Counted from the stretch's first letter, positions 10,741 through 19,950 are shown. The stretch: DNA of 64,000 nt from Christensenella massiliensis (GCA_900155415.1 LT700187.1:2046001-2110000); one strand, 5' to 3'. Notes: a model not told the origin generated them from the sequence alone. Translations and numbers: made by a program.

Positions 10741-11754
10741 TTATTTGTTCTGCATGTCGATCCACTTTTGAGCGATCTGAACGGCGTTGGTAGCTGCGCC
10801 TTTCCGGATATTATCCGCAACGACCCAAAGATTCACACCGGATTCTACCGAACGGTCACGGCGAATACGCCCGACATAGACCTCGTCTTTTCCGGCGATC
10901 TCGACCGCCATGGGATAAATACCGCTGCCTTCTCCCTTTTTTACTTCATCCATTACGATGAGGCCGGGGAAGTCGGCAAGCGTTTTCTTGAGGTCGTCAA
11001 GATCGTAATCCTTCTCAAATTCCACATTGATGGATTCGCTATGCCCGTGGAACACAGGAACACGCACAGTAGTTGCCGTTATGCGCATATCGTCGTGATG
11101 CAGGATCTTACGAGTCTCATTTATCATCTTGAGCTCTTCCTTGGTGTAATCGTCCTCGTCAAATACATCGATCTGCGGCAGACAGTTGCCAAAGATCGGA
11201 TAAGGGAACTTTTTGGGGGCATCACCGTTGATCCCGTTCTCAAGATCGCTGTATCCGCCCATGCCTGCGCCGGAAACAGCCTGATAGGTCGAATAAACGA
11301 CGCGTTTGATTTTGTATTTATCATCAAGAGGCTTCAATGCGACCATTGCCTGAATCGTGGAGCAATTCGGATTTGCGATAATGCCGCTGTTCCACGCGAT
11401 ATCCTCGGGATTGACCTCCGGTACGACGAGCGGGACCTTAGGGTCCATACGCCATGCACTGGAATTATCGATCACAAGAGCGCCGGCCTTTACCGCAACA
11501 GGGGCGAACTTTTCGCTTGTTCCGCCGCCCGCGGAGAAAAGGGCGATATCGATGTCCTTGCCGTCAAAACAAGTTTCCGTCAGTTCTTCCACGGTATACT
11601 CTTTTCCCATAAATGCAACCTTTTTTCCGGCGCTGCGCGCGCTGGCAAAAAGATAATAATTTTCTACCGGAAGTTTGCGCTCTTCAAGGACCTGCAGAAA
11701 TTTTCTGCCTACCATACCCGTTGCGCCAACAACAGCAACATTATACTTTTTCAT
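10741..11754 (-). CDS. asd: aspartate-semialdehyde dehydrogenase
   Basis: Asd reduces aspartyl phosphate to the semialdehyde shared by lysine, threonine and methionine synthesis. The 337-residue protein starts with VAVVGATGMVGRKFLQVL (NADP loop) and has the active-site Cys in IIANPNCSTIQ. The substrate-site stretches YQAVSGAGMGG and RVPVFHGHSE are also present. It is the first gene of the operon controlled by the upstream lysine riboswitch. No aspartokinase gene is in the window. Confidence 0.96.
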   Translation of the reverse strand: MKKYNVAVVGATGMVGRKFLQVLEERKLPVENYYLFASARSAGKKVAFMGKEYTVEELTETCFDGKDIDIALFSAGGGTSEKFAPVAVKAGALVIDNSSAWRMDPKVPLVVPEVNPEDIAWNSGIIANPNCSTIQAMVALKPLDDKYKIKRVVYSTYQAVSGAGMGGYSDLENGINGDAPKKFPYPIFGNCLPQIDVFDEDDYTKEELKMINETRKILHHDDMRITATTVRVPVFHGHSESINVEFEKDYDLDDLKKTLADFPGLIVMDEVKKGEGSGIYPMAVEIAGKDEVYVGRIRRDRSVESGVNLWVVADNIRKGAATNAVQIAQKWIDMQNK

Positions 11755-11819
11755 TTCAAGCTCCTATTCTTTGCCGCCATGCGGCATTTTTAAATATTTT
11801 AACGGTCTCCCGCTTTATA

Positions 11820-11849
11820 CAAAAAACAACGGCGCATTGCTGCGCCGCA
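11820..11849 (-). terminator. riboswitch-controlled terminator before asd
   Basis: On the minus strand an 8-bp stem (GCGGCGCA with TGCGCCGT, one wobble; loop GCAA) is followed by GTTGTTTTTTG. It lies between the lysine aptamer and asd, about 65 bases before the asd ATG, so it is the expected expression platform of a lysine-off switch. Confidence 0.85.
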
Positions 11850-11894
11850 TTCTGCATTCCTGATTTATCTGGTAGCAGCAGCGCAACACCGCGG

Positions 11895-12052
11895 AGCGGT
11901 GACAGTGATACGGCTATTGACCGCATCCCCAGACCGCTACGCCCGGCGTGCATAGCGTCTTCGGCGTTAAGCCCTTTCCCGCCTGATGCGACCGCTCCGC
12001 CGAGAGCTTGTCATCCTGCGGTACTGATGCTGTAACGCGCCTCTGTCTGTCC
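11895..12052 (-). promoter_or_regulatory. lysine riboswitch (L box)
   Basis: Read on the minus strand the segment shows the L-box signature in order: GAGGCGCG near the 5' side of P1, a GGGAAAGGGCTTAACGCCGAAG core (the GGGAAAGG and CGCCGAAG pieces), a CTGGGGATG segment, and CACTGTCA closing P1. The spacing and order match the lysine aptamer. It starts just after a strong promoter, is followed by an intrinsic terminator, and leads into asd-dapA-dapB, all lysine genes. Lysine binding should favour termination. Confidence 0.9.
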
Positions 12053-12059
12053 TTTTGCC

Positions 12060-12088
12060 ATTATACAACATCGTTTTCAGCATGTAAA
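12060..12088 (-). promoter_or_regulatory. promoter of the asd-dapA-dapB operon
   Basis: On the minus strand TTTACA and TATAAT are separated by exactly 17 bases. The predicted start is just before the lysine aptamer. Confidence 0.75.
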
Positions 12089-12103
12089 TACTTTTCCCGG
12101 CAC

Positions 12104-12132
12104 TTGCGAAAAATACCTGAAAACGGTATGAT
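12104..12132 (+). promoter_or_regulatory. promoter of the M20 peptidase operon
   Basis: TTGCGA, 17 bases, TATGAT, followed about 38 bases later by the ATG at 12170. It is back to back with the asd promoter. Confidence 0.6.
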
Positions 12133-12169
12133 TTAATTGGTGGCAAGGAGCGGGAAAGGAGCGGAATGA

Positions 12170-13312
12170 ATGAAGATACGGAAAACAGTAGAACAGCAAT
12201 TTGATGAATTGATCAGAGTACGCAGGGATCTGCATAAAATTCCGGGATATTCGTTTGACGTTTCCGAAACGCGGGACTATCTGACGGATTATCTCCGGGA
12301 GTTAGAGCCGGATATCCTGCAGCCTTGCGGAGAGGGCATAAAAGCGGTATTCCGGGCGGAGAACGCACAGAAAACCGTAGCAATACGGGCGGATATGGAC
12401 GGCCTGCGCATACGGGAGGAAACAGGCTGTGCATTTGCCTCAAAAAATAAAGGCATGATGCATGCCTGCGGACATGACGGCCACATGGCGGTCGCGCTTG
12501 TATGTGCGCGTATGATTGCGCAGGCCAGAAACCGTTTGGATAAAAATTATGTATTTCTGTTTCAGCCGGCAGAAGAGACGGTAGGCGGAGCGCAGCCTAT
12601 GATCGAGGCAGGCGCGCTCAAGGAGCCTGATGTAGACGAAATCTATGGGATACATCTGTGGCCATATCTGCCGCTTGGCATTGTTGGCACGAAACCGGGG
12701 CCGATCATGGCGCAGATGTGCGATTTTATCATCGATATTTATGGAAAAGAGAGCCATGGCGCTAAGCCGCAGGACGGCAGAGACGCGCTTGTGGCGGCGG
12801 CAGATTTTATCATGGGGATACAAAGCATCGTTTCAAGAAATATTGATCCGTATGAAACAGCGGTGGTCACAGTCGGACATATAGAGGGAGGACAGGCGCA
12901 GAATATAGTTTGCGGGCACGTACGCCTTGAAGGAACGATGCGGGCATTCGAAGCGGAGGTCATGGACCGCATAAAGAAAAGGATGAACGATATGCTGAGG
13001 GGGTTTTCCGCTGCGTATGAAGTAAAATATGAATACCGCGAGCCGATGACGTATCCTGCCGTTGTCAACGATAAAGAATTGTTTGAACGGGCTGCAGAAA
13101 AGATGGACAAGGATGAAATGCAGATCGCAAAGCCTTTTATGATGGCGGAAGATTTTTCTAATTTTCAAAGAGCTGTTCCGGGGTTATATTCATTTATAGG
13201 TGTTGGAGACCCGGAGCATAAGGAACCGCTCCATTCGGGAAAATTCGATTTTAACGAACAGGCTTTGCTGAATGGTGTAGAATATTTTCTGAGGGTGATC
13301 GAATTTGACTGA
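12170..13312 (+). CDS. M20D family amidohydrolase (amino-acid or DAP deacylase-like)
   Basis: The 380-residue zinc metallopeptidase has IRADMDGLRI, the metal-binding HACGHDGHMAVALV, FQPAEETVGGAQPMI with the catalytic Glu pair, YGIHLWPYLPLG, and a late FMMAEDFSNFQ. A dimerisation domain lies between about 180 and 290. Family members hydrolyse N-acyl amino acids, including N-acetyl-LL-diaminopimelate. Divergence from the lysine operon makes the latter possible, but the sequence alone does not fix the substrate. It is the first gene of a long plus-strand operon. Confidence 0.85.
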   Translation: MKIRKTVEQQFDELIRVRRDLHKIPGYSFDVSETRDYLTDYLRELEPDILQPCGEGIKAVFRAENAQKTVAIRADMDGLRIREETGCAFASKNKGMMHACGHDGHMAVALVCARMIAQARNRLDKNYVFLFQPAEETVGGAQPMIEAGALKEPDVDEIYGIHLWPYLPLGIVGTKPGPIMAQMCDFIIDIYGKESHGAKPQDGRDALVAAADFIMGIQSIVSRNIDPYETAVVTVGHIEGGQAQNIVCGHVRLEGTMRAFEAEVMDRIKKRMNDMLRGFSAAYEVKYEYREPMTYPAVVNDKELFERAAEKMDKDEMQIAKPFMMAEDFSNFQRAVPGLYSFIGVGDPEHKEPLHSGKFDFNEQALLNGVEYFLRVIEFD

Positions 13313-14069
13313 ACGATACAGCGCGCTTGCGCAGATATACGACCGTCTGATGTATGACGTCTCGTATGAAACATGGGCAGACTATTTGTTGGGGTTTCTG
13401 AAAGAGCAAGGAATAGGAAAGGGAGAACGTATTTTGGAATATGCCTGCGGTACGGGGAATATTACGCTTCCGTTGGCAAAAGCCGGATATCATGTGATTG
13501 CACTTGACGCTGTGGAAGAGATGCTCTTTATTGCACAGGAAAAGACGAGGAAAAAAGCACAGCAGGTGGAATACGTATGCGGAGATATGGAGCGATTTGT
13601 TTTGAACCGACCGGCCCGGGCGGCAGTATGCGCGTGCGATGGCGTAAACTATTTGCCGGACAAAGACGCGCTCAGACGTTTCTTCCGGTGCGTTCATACG
13701 AATCTGCAGGAGAACGGGCTGTTCTTGTTCGATATCAGTTCTGCTTATAAGCTGGAAAATATTATCGGGAACGAGTTCTTTTACGACGACGGGGAAGAGG
13801 AGACGGTGTTCTGGAAAAATCATTTTGATGAACAGAACAGGATGGTGACGATGGAACTGACCCTTTTTATCGCGCAGGGGTCTCTTTATGAGCGGCAGGA
13901 CGAAGAACATATCCAGAGAGCATGGGAACGTGCGGAAATAGAAGAGATGCTGAGTGAAACGGGCTTTACAGATATTCGAGCCTATGGCTTTTTAGAAAAA
14001 CAGGAGCCAAAGGAACGGGAAGAGAGGATACAGTTTCAGGCGATCAGGAAAGGAACGAATCATGGGTGA
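13305..14069 (+). CDS. class I SAM-dependent methyltransferase
   Basis: The 254-residue protein carries motif I LEYACGTGNITLPLAKAGY (about 46-64), followed by VIALDAVEEML (motif II acid), a CDGVNYL segment and the LFDISSAYKLE strand. This is the YqeM-like group of small-molecule or RNA methyltransferases. The start is TTG, nine bases after GAGGG, and overlaps the end of the amidohydrolase gene by eight bases. The substrate cannot be read from the sequence. Confidence 0.8.
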   Translation: MTERYSALAQIYDRLMYDVSYETWADYLLGFLKEQGIGKGERILEYACGTGNITLPLAKAGYHVIALDAVEEMLFIAQEKTRKKAQQVEYVCGDMERFVLNRPARAAVCACDGVNYLPDKDALRRFFRCVHTNLQENGLFLFDISSAYKLENIIGNEFFYDDGEEETVFWKNHFDEQNRMVTMELTLFIAQGSLYERQDEEHIQRAWERAEIEEMLSETGFTDIRAYGFLEKQEPKEREERIQFQAIRKGTNHG

Positions 14070-14943
14070 TATATTGATAAGGGCGATGCTGAATAATGAA
14101 GCATCGGTATGTGCATGCGACATCAGTGAGATGACAGAGACTGCGCGGAAGATACACGGCACGATGCCGGTTGCAACGATCATTCTTGGCCGCGCTCTTG
14201 CGGCGGGTACGATGATGGCCTCGATGCTGAAAAACAAGCAGGACCAACTGACCCTTATGATAAACGGAGGAGGGCCCGCGGGAACGATTATGGTAGCGGG
14301 AGATGCGAAACTCCGAATGAAAGGATATGTGGCAAATCCGGCGGTGAACCTTCCTGCGAATGAAAAGGGAACGTTCGACATTGAGGGAGCAGTTGGACGG
14401 AAGGGATTTGTGACGGTAGTAAAGGATTTGGGACTGCGGGAACCATATACCGGAAAAACGCCGGTGCTTACCGGAGGGATCGGAGAGGATATCGCAAATT
14501 ACTTTTTGGTATCGGAGCAGCAGCCTTCGATCGTTTATGTAAACACATGGCTGGAGACGGATATGAGCATTGTAAACGCAGGCGGGGTGATCGTCCGCCC
14601 GCTTCCGGGATGCAGCGAAGAGACGTTGAAAGAAATCGAAAAGAGGACTGGAGAGATTGCCAATTATGCAGTTTATATGCTGCCGAAGGGGGTGCGCGGC
14701 GCGCTCGAACAAATCTTTGCAGGAATGGATATGGAGCTGTTGGAGAAGCAACAGCCTGTATGGAGGTGCGACTGTTCCAGAGAGAGGCTTAAGGAAGTAG
14801 TGCTGTCCCTTGGGAAAAGCGAGATAGAGGATATGATCGAAAAGGATGGAGGAGCAGAGCTTGTTTGTCGTTTCTGCAATACGAAATATTGGTTTTCGGC
14901 AGGCGAGTTGGCCGCTCTTCTGAAGCAGAGCACAGAGGAGTAG
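14062..14943 (+). CDS. hslO: redox-regulated chaperone Hsp33
   Basis: Hsp33 is a cytoplasmic holdase turned on by oxidative unfolding. The 293-residue protein has the N-terminal core (ATIILGRALAAGTMMASMLKNK, GPAGTIMVAGD) and the C-terminal zinc switch: CDC at about 240 and CRFC at about 273, the CXC...CXXC set. All four Cys are present. It overlaps the upstream methyltransferase by eight bases and leads into the TPR gene. Confidence 0.94.
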   Translation: MGDILIRAMLNNEASVCACDISEMTETARKIHGTMPVATIILGRALAAGTMMASMLKNKQDQLTLMINGGGPAGTIMVAGDAKLRMKGYVANPAVNLPANEKGTFDIEGAVGRKGFVTVVKDLGLREPYTGKTPVLTGGIGEDIANYFLVSEQQPSIVYVNTWLETDMSIVNAGGVIVRPLPGCSEETLKEIEKRTGEIANYAVYMLPKGVRGALEQIFAGMDMELLEKQQPVWRCDCSRERLKEVVLSLGKSEIEDMIEKDGGAELVCRFCNTKYWFSAGELAALLKQSTEE

Positions 14944-14944
14944 G

Positions 14945-16645
14945 ATGGAAAAACAGGAACAGAAAATTTTAGAATTTGACCGTCCGGCGGATTTTTATTT
15001 CCAGTCCGCGTTGAAAATGGCAGAGCGTATGAATTATCTCGGTGCACTGCCGATGATACGCCGCGCGCTTGAAAAAGACCCCGGAAATATCGAATATATG
15101 CTGAAACAGGCGGAGGTCTTGACAGAGCTTTCCAAATATGAGGAATCCAACAGCATCCTGTTCGAGGTGCTCTTAAAAACAAAAGAGGCGCGCAGCGAAT
15201 GCTTTTTTGGAATGGGATGCAATTTTATCGGTATAGGAGATTTGGATAAAGCAGGGGAAAGCTTCGAAAAATATCTCGCTATATCGCCGGATGGAGAATT
15301 TCGTGATGATGTGGAAGACTTTCTGGCTCTATTTGGCGATATGGAAGAAGAGGAGGAATACGTTCTCGAGGATGTACACGATGCAAAACAACAGGAGCTT
15401 GCCGAGGAGGGAAAACGGCATTTGGATAATTGCGATTACCAAAAAGCTGCGGAGGTCCTTGAGAAGATCGATACGAAAGATCCGGAAATGCTGTTCGCAA
15501 GAAATAATCTTGCGCTTTCTTACTATTGCCTGAAAAAAGTTGATAAAGCGGTCGATATCACTCAAAAAGTATTGGCCTGCGATCCGGAAAATATACATGC
15601 AAACTGTAATATGGCGATGTTTTTGAATAAAGAAGACCACGAGGCAGCATGTAAATATATAGAAAAAGCGATCGACAGACAAAAGAATACGCAAGACGAC
15701 CTGTATAAGATTGCGATCACCTATTGCGAGATCGGAGAGCATGAAAAAGCGCTTCAGTATTTAGAGAATATTTTGAAGATGGCTCCGTATGATGAAAAAG
15801 TATTATTTTGCGCGGCAGTTGCCAGCTTCAATATGCGGCGGTATACCGATGCAGTAAATTATTTCGCGGATATTATTAAAATGGAACCGGAAGAAAGCAT
15901 AGCCGGCTACTATCTGAAATATGCGAAAGACGTTATGGCCGGACGGAAGCAGCATCAGGAAATCGGATATGTCTTTCAGGTACCGCCCCAAGAAGCGAGA
16001 AAACGAATCAGATATCTGAATGAAAAAATGAAATTACCGGAACAGGAATTCAGAGAGTTATGGAACAGGGAACGAAAATTAAAGGATATTCTTCTGTGGG
16101 GCCTTGAATATGGAGATAACTTCATCAAAAAAGCAGTCGTTGAGATCATAGGAGGACTGGGAGGAGAAAAAGCAGAAAAGATATTTCGGCGGTATATTCT
16201 GAAGCGGAATCAACCGGATGAAATCAAAAACGAGGTATTCGTGACCTTGAAAAAAATGAAGGCTGCCGAACCCTATGTCGCTTATTTTAACGGGAGTATC
16301 GTAGAAGTAAAAGTCGGAATATTGGATCATATCGAGGAATCCGGTACAGAGCAATTCAATAAGCTGTTTGATTTGGTCATAGGGATCGCCGGTGAGAGAT
16401 ATTCCGAACAGCTGGCAGGACAGGCGGCTGGACTGCTGCAGGGTTTTATTGAAAAAGGGACGGGTAGCCGTTATTTGAATGAAATAAATGAGCTTGCCGG
16501 TGCAGTCGTATTCGCAGCGCTGTACTTTAGGGGAGAAGTGGAAAAGCCGCGTGAGATAGCGGCTCTTTTTCAGGCGGACGTGAACAGAATGGCTGCCATC
16601 GCAATGGAAATCATCAATACGGCAGAGAAAGGGAAGGAAATATGA
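14945..16645 (+). CDS. tetratricopeptide-repeat protein
   Basis: A 566-residue soluble protein with no signal peptide or membrane segment. TPR-type helical pairs occupy about 20-130 (ALPMIRRALEKDPGNIEYML) and 155-330 (ALQYLENILKMAPYDEKVLF), separated by an acidic run (DMEEEEEYVLED). The C-terminal 200 residues are helical without a motif I recognise. It starts one base after hslO and overlaps the HD gene by four bases. The probable role is a protein-protein scaffold; the partner is unknown. Confidence 0.75.
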   Translation: MEKQEQKILEFDRPADFYFQSALKMAERMNYLGALPMIRRALEKDPGNIEYMLKQAEVLTELSKYEESNSILFEVLLKTKEARSECFFGMGCNFIGIGDLDKAGESFEKYLAISPDGEFRDDVEDFLALFGDMEEEEEYVLEDVHDAKQQELAEEGKRHLDNCDYQKAAEVLEKIDTKDPEMLFARNNLALSYYCLKKVDKAVDITQKVLACDPENIHANCNMAMFLNKEDHEAACKYIEKAIDRQKNTQDDLYKIAITYCEIGEHEKALQYLENILKMAPYDEKVLFCAAVASFNMRRYTDAVNYFADIIKMEPEESIAGYYLKYAKDVMAGRKQHQEIGYVFQVPPQEARKRIRYLNEKMKLPEQEFRELWNRERKLKDILLWGLEYGDNFIKKAVVEIIGGLGGEKAEKIFRRYILKRNQPDEIKNEVFVTLKKMKAAEPYVAYFNGSIVEVKVGILDHIEESGTEQFNKLFDLVIGIAGERYSEQLAGQAAGLLQGFIEKGTGSRYLNEINELAGAVVFAALYFRGEVEKPREIAALFQADVNRMAAIAMEIINTAEKGKEI

Positions 16646-17322
16646 TGGCTAAGATATCATCGGAAGATGTTCAGAAAAATTCAAGAATCAGGATTCTTGT
16701 AGAGCAGGCAAACGCATGCCTTGAAACGTTAGGATATACAGATCACGGGCCGCGGCATGTAGGATATGTCAGCAAGATCGCAGGAGAGATACTGGAAAAG
16801 CTTGGATATCCGGAGGAACGTGTCGAATTAGCGCGCATCGCAGGATGGACGCACGACGTGGGCAATATGATCAACCGGAAAATGCATTCGCTTACAGGCG
16901 CGACGCTTTTGTTCGACGAGCTTCAACGAATCGGGATGGATCTGCAGGATGTATGCGATATCTGTTCGGCCGTAGGCTCCCACGATGAAGAGACGGGAAC
17001 GCCGGTGAGCGATATTTCGGCTGCGCTGATCATTGCCGATAAGGTGGATGCCTATAAAAAACGCGTGAAGAGAAAGGATATGGACGATATCCACGACAGG
17101 GTAAACCTCTCTATTTATGAGACCGATGTCCGGGTATCTCAGGAGAAAAATCAAATCACGTTTGAGCTCAAGATGAAAGAGCATGCAACGCCTATGGAAT
17201 TTCTGCAGATTTATCTGGGACGGATGAAAATGTGCGAAAAGAGCGCGAAGTTTCTCGGATGTACATTTAAGCTGGTGATCAATGGACTCGTAATGAACAA
17301 AGTAGGAGGACAGCAAGCATGA
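16642..17322 (+). CDS. HD-domain phosphohydrolase-like protein
   Basis: The 226-residue protein has the metal-binding HD layout: DHGPRHVGYVSKIAG, GWTHDVGNMINRKMHSLTGA with the His-Asp doublet, and ADKVDAYKKRVKRKD with a late Asp. Such domains hydrolyse nucleotides or phosphoesters. The C-terminal 70 residues are not recognised. Two ATGs are adjacent (16642 and 16645) after GAAGGAAAT. Overlaps on both sides tie it to the TPR and methyltransferase genes. Confidence 0.8.
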   Translation: MMAKISSEDVQKNSRIRILVEQANACLETLGYTDHGPRHVGYVSKIAGEILEKLGYPEERVELARIAGWTHDVGNMINRKMHSLTGATLLFDELQRIGMDLQDVCDICSAVGSHDEETGTPVSDISAALIIADKVDAYKKRVKRKDMDDIHDRVNLSIYETDVRVSQEKNQITFELKMKEHATPMEFLQIYLGRMKMCEKSAKFLGCTFKLVINGLVMNKVGGQQA

Positions 17323-18437
17323 ACTATAGATGCTATGCTTCCTGTGCTTTTGGAATAGAGGGTATCCTTGCCGGAGAACTGAGGACACTCGGCTTTCAGA
17401 ATGTAGCCGCGAGAGATGCAAGAGTCTATTTCGACGCCAATGAGCAGGAGATCGCAAAAGCAAATATTTTTCTGCGCACGGCAGACCGGGTTTATCTGAT
17501 ATTGAAGGAATTTCGGGCGGTCACTTTCGAAGAGTTGTTTGAAGGAATAGCGGCGATACCCTTTGGTGATATCATGCCGTCAGATGCAAGATTTCCTGTC
17601 GATGGGAGCGCGGTGCGCTCCGTGCTTGGGAGTGTATCGGATGTACAGGCAGTCTCTAAAAAAGCGGTCGTAAAAGCGATGCAGCGTGTTTATCCCCAAG
17701 AACACTTTGAAGAAACAGGCAGTATGTTCAACTTATATGTGAATTTGCTGAACGATCAGGCGACCGTAGCACTCAACACCAGCGGAGCAGGGCTTAACCG
17801 GCGCGGATATCGTTTAAAGAATGCGCAGGCGCCGCTTAAGGAAACACTTGCTGCGGCGCTCATTATGATTTCCCGGTGGAGGACGCGTGATTTTTTCGAC
17901 CCCTTGTGCGGCAGCGGTACGATCGCCATTGAAGCGGCAATGCTGGCCGCGAATATGGCGCCGGGCATCAAGCGCAGATTTGATGCGCAGGGATATGGCA
18001 ATGAATTCCGGAAAGAGTTTGCAGAGATGAAAGAGTACGCTAAAAGTCTTCTGAAAATACCGGAAATGGAAATATATGCGAGCGATATTGACGGACGCAC
18101 ACTTGAGCTTGCCAAAGAGCATGCATATAATATGGACGTAGCGCAGTTGATTCGGTTTTCGCGGAGAGATGTCAGAGACTTTGAACAGCCGCAGCGTCAA
18201 TCCACTATCGTCACAAATCCACCTTATGCAATGCGAATGGGGGCTGAAAAAGAGGTTGCGGAATTGTACCGCGCAATGGGAGAGCGCTTCTGCGGACTTC
18301 AGGACACGGTAGTGTTCGTAATCACCGCAGACGATAAATTTGAATCGAAATATGGGGAAAAAGCCGATAAGAAAAGAAAATTATATAACGGGAACATAAA
18401 ATGTACCTATTACCAATACTTCAGAAAGAAACGATAG
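17319..18437 (+). CDS. THUMP-domain class I RNA methyltransferase (RlmL/YpsC type)
   Basis: The 372-residue protein has an N-terminal ferredoxin-like/THUMP region (CAFGIEGILAGELRTLGF to about 160), then a SAM fold with DPLCGSGTIAIEAAMLA (motif I) and the catalytic TNPPYAMRMG, typical of N2-guanine methylation. The match is to the 23S rRNA m2G methyltransferase group; the exact base is not fixed by sequence. It starts inside the stop of the HD gene (ATGA) and ends the operon. Confidence 0.87.
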   Translation: MNYRCYASCAFGIEGILAGELRTLGFQNVAARDARVYFDANEQEIAKANIFLRTADRVYLILKEFRAVTFEELFEGIAAIPFGDIMPSDARFPVDGSAVRSVLGSVSDVQAVSKKAVVKAMQRVYPQEHFEETGSMFNLYVNLLNDQATVALNTSGAGLNRRGYRLKNAQAPLKETLAAALIMISRWRTRDFFDPLCGSGTIAIEAAMLAANMAPGIKRRFDAQGYGNEFRKEFAEMKEYAKSLLKIPEMEIYASDIDGRTLELAKEHAYNMDVAQLIRFSRRDVRDFEQPQRQSTIVTNPPYAMRMGAEKEVAELYRAMGERFCGLQDTVVFVITADDKFESKYGEKADKKRKLYNGNIKCTYYQYFRKKR

Positions 18438-18491
18438 AGGAAGCATTCTGTTTGGAATTTAAAATTCTGTCTGTAATTTTTAAAAAAGTGG

Positions 18492-18519
18492 TTGATTTTT
18501 ATGATAAATCTGATAAAAT
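18492..18519 (+). promoter_or_regulatory. promoter of the tRNA-Thr/tRNA-Pro pair
   Basis: TTGATT, 16 bases, TAAAAT, ending 25 bases before the mature tRNA-Thr 5' end. Confidence 0.6.
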
Positions 18520-18544
18520 ATTAGAAGTCGGCACAAATAGGAAT

Positions 18545-18620
18545 GCCAACGTGGCTCAGTTGGTAGAGCAGCTGATTCGTAATCAGCAGGTCAGCGGTTC
18601 GAGTCCGCTCGTTGGCTCCA
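18545..18620 (+). tRNA. tRNA-Thr (anticodon CGU)
   Basis: A full cloverleaf: acceptor GCCAACG/CGTTGGC, anticodon arm GCTGA-TTCGTAA-TCAGC, T arm AGCGG-TTCGAGT-CCGCT, and an encoded CCA. The anticodon CGU reads ACG. Confidence 0.96.
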
Positions 18621-18623
18621 GAT

Positions 18624-18701
<78 letters not shown>

Positions 18702-18704
18702 ACG

Positions 18705-18740
18705 CGAAAGAAAATCAAAAATGGTTTTCTTTCGTATTTT
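18705..18740 (+). terminator. terminator of the tRNA operon
   Basis: A 10-bp stem (CGAAAGAAAA with TTTTCTTTCG) followed by TATTTTTTAT. Confidence 0.8.
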
Positions 18741-18928
18741 TTATACACATATTAAACAATAGGGTCTCCTACACTTAAATGTTGTTTTCAAAGAGAATAA
18801 AAAACGCATCATCCTATTTTCAAGACCATAAAAGCGAGACATACATGCCTTGCAGTAGCTTCCCCATGTTACAGGATATTTTATTTCTTAATAAAGTATT
18901 AACAATCCATGAAAACCAGACACTCAAA

Positions 18929-18957
18929 TTGAATTTAGCAGAAGTCCATGCTATAAT
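18929..18957 (+). promoter_or_regulatory. promoter of the DUF1002 gene
   Basis: TTGAAT, 17 bases, TATAAT, with the ATG 35 bases later. The rest of 18741-18928 is AT-rich; a 63-codon frame in it has no convincing ribosome site. Confidence 0.75.
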
Positions 18958-18992
18958 TCAGCTATATTAACTGATGAAAGGTAGTTCCTATT

Positions 18993-19832
18993 ATGTTAAA
19001 AAAAATAATTGCAGTTGTGCTTACGCTCGTATTAGCGGTATCCTTTGCAGTTCCGGCATTTGCCGCCGGTCAGGAAGCGCGTGTTGTGATCGGGGCGGAT
19101 AATTCGGAGGAGCAAATTGCGGATGTTTACAGTTCTTTTGGAATCAATCGCGGAGATGTAACGGAGTTGCAGGTAACGAACAGCGAGGAACGGCATTATC
19201 TGGAGGGACTCGTTCCGGATCAAAAGATTGGTGACGTCGCCCTTTCCTGCGTATATATACAGCCGAATGACGGCGGTGGGATCGAGCTCGAGGTCAATAA
19301 TATCAATTACGTAACGGAAAAAATGTATATGGCAGCACTTTCCACGGCGGGAATAACCGACGCAAAGGTAAAAGTTTCCGCTTATAAGCCAGTATCCGGT
19401 ACGGGAGCGCTTGCGGGGATTTATAAAGCGTATGAAGATATGACAGGTACGGTTTTAAGCGAGCTCGCGAAAGATACGGCAGTAGAGGAGCTTGTCGTTA
19501 CAGGTGAGCTGCAGGAGGCATTAGGAGATGTATCGGTCGATATCATCAACGACCTGAAAGGTAAACTGAAAGAAACAAAGAATATGACGGATGACCAAAT
19601 CATTGAGTTGATTCGGGAGACCGCCGATAAATATGAAGTGACGCTGACGGATGATCAGGTACAGCAGATATTGCAGCTTGTTAAAAAGTTCAATGAATTG
19701 AATTTAGACCCGGATACATTTTTGAACCTGTTTCAGGCGAAGGAGGGCGTGGAGAATTTCTTCACAAGCGTAGGGGATTTCTTCAAGAGCATCGGGGACT
19801 TCTTTGTAAATCTCTTTGGCGGAGGAAACTGA
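18993..19832 (+). CDS. secreted DUF1002 family protein
   Basis: The 279-residue protein has a signal peptide (KK start, hydrophobic stretch, cleavage near AFAAG at about 25). A conserved domain follows with a VVIGADNSEEQIADVYSSFG start and VNNINYVTEKMYMAALSTAG, matching the DUF1002 (YpuA-like) family. The C-terminal part is helical with two FFxSxGDFF repeats next to an FGGGN end. It is exported; the function is unknown. It stands alone between a promoter and a terminator. Confidence 0.82.
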   Translation: MLKKIIAVVLTLVLAVSFAVPAFAAGQEARVVIGADNSEEQIADVYSSFGINRGDVTELQVTNSEERHYLEGLVPDQKIGDVALSCVYIQPNDGGGIELEVNNINYVTEKMYMAALSTAGITDAKVKVSAYKPVSGTGALAGIYKAYEDMTGTVLSELAKDTAVEELVVTGELQEALGDVSVDIINDLKGKLKETKNMTDDQIIELIRETADKYEVTLTDDQVQQILQLVKKFNELNLDPDTFLNLFQAKEGVENFFTSVGDFFKSIGDFFVNLFGGGN

Positions 19833-19861
19833 ATAGATATTCAGGATAGAAGAGACTGATC

Positions 19862-19898
19862 AAAAACCGCTTCCATAAGAATTCCGGAAGCGGTTTTT
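19862..19898 (+). terminator. terminator after the DUF1002 gene
   Basis: A 13-bp stem, AAAAACCGCTTCC with GGAAGCGGTTTTT, with an 11-base loop and the T run inside the right arm. Confidence 0.85.
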
Positions 19899-19921
19899 GA
19901 TTGATGAAGTGTTCGTTCAGA

Positions 19922-19950
19922 TGGAAACGTTGCAGAAACTGTGATAAAAT
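19922..19950 (+). promoter_or_regulatory. possible promoter of the cation efflux gene
   Basis: TGGAAA, 17 bases, TAAAAT, 30 bases before the TTG start. The -35 box is weak. Confidence 0.35.

Noticed and set aside
18779-18970. 63-codon plus-strand ORF between the tRNA terminator and the DUF1002 gene
   Set aside because: No ribosome site, low-complexity content, and it runs over the DUF1002 promoter.
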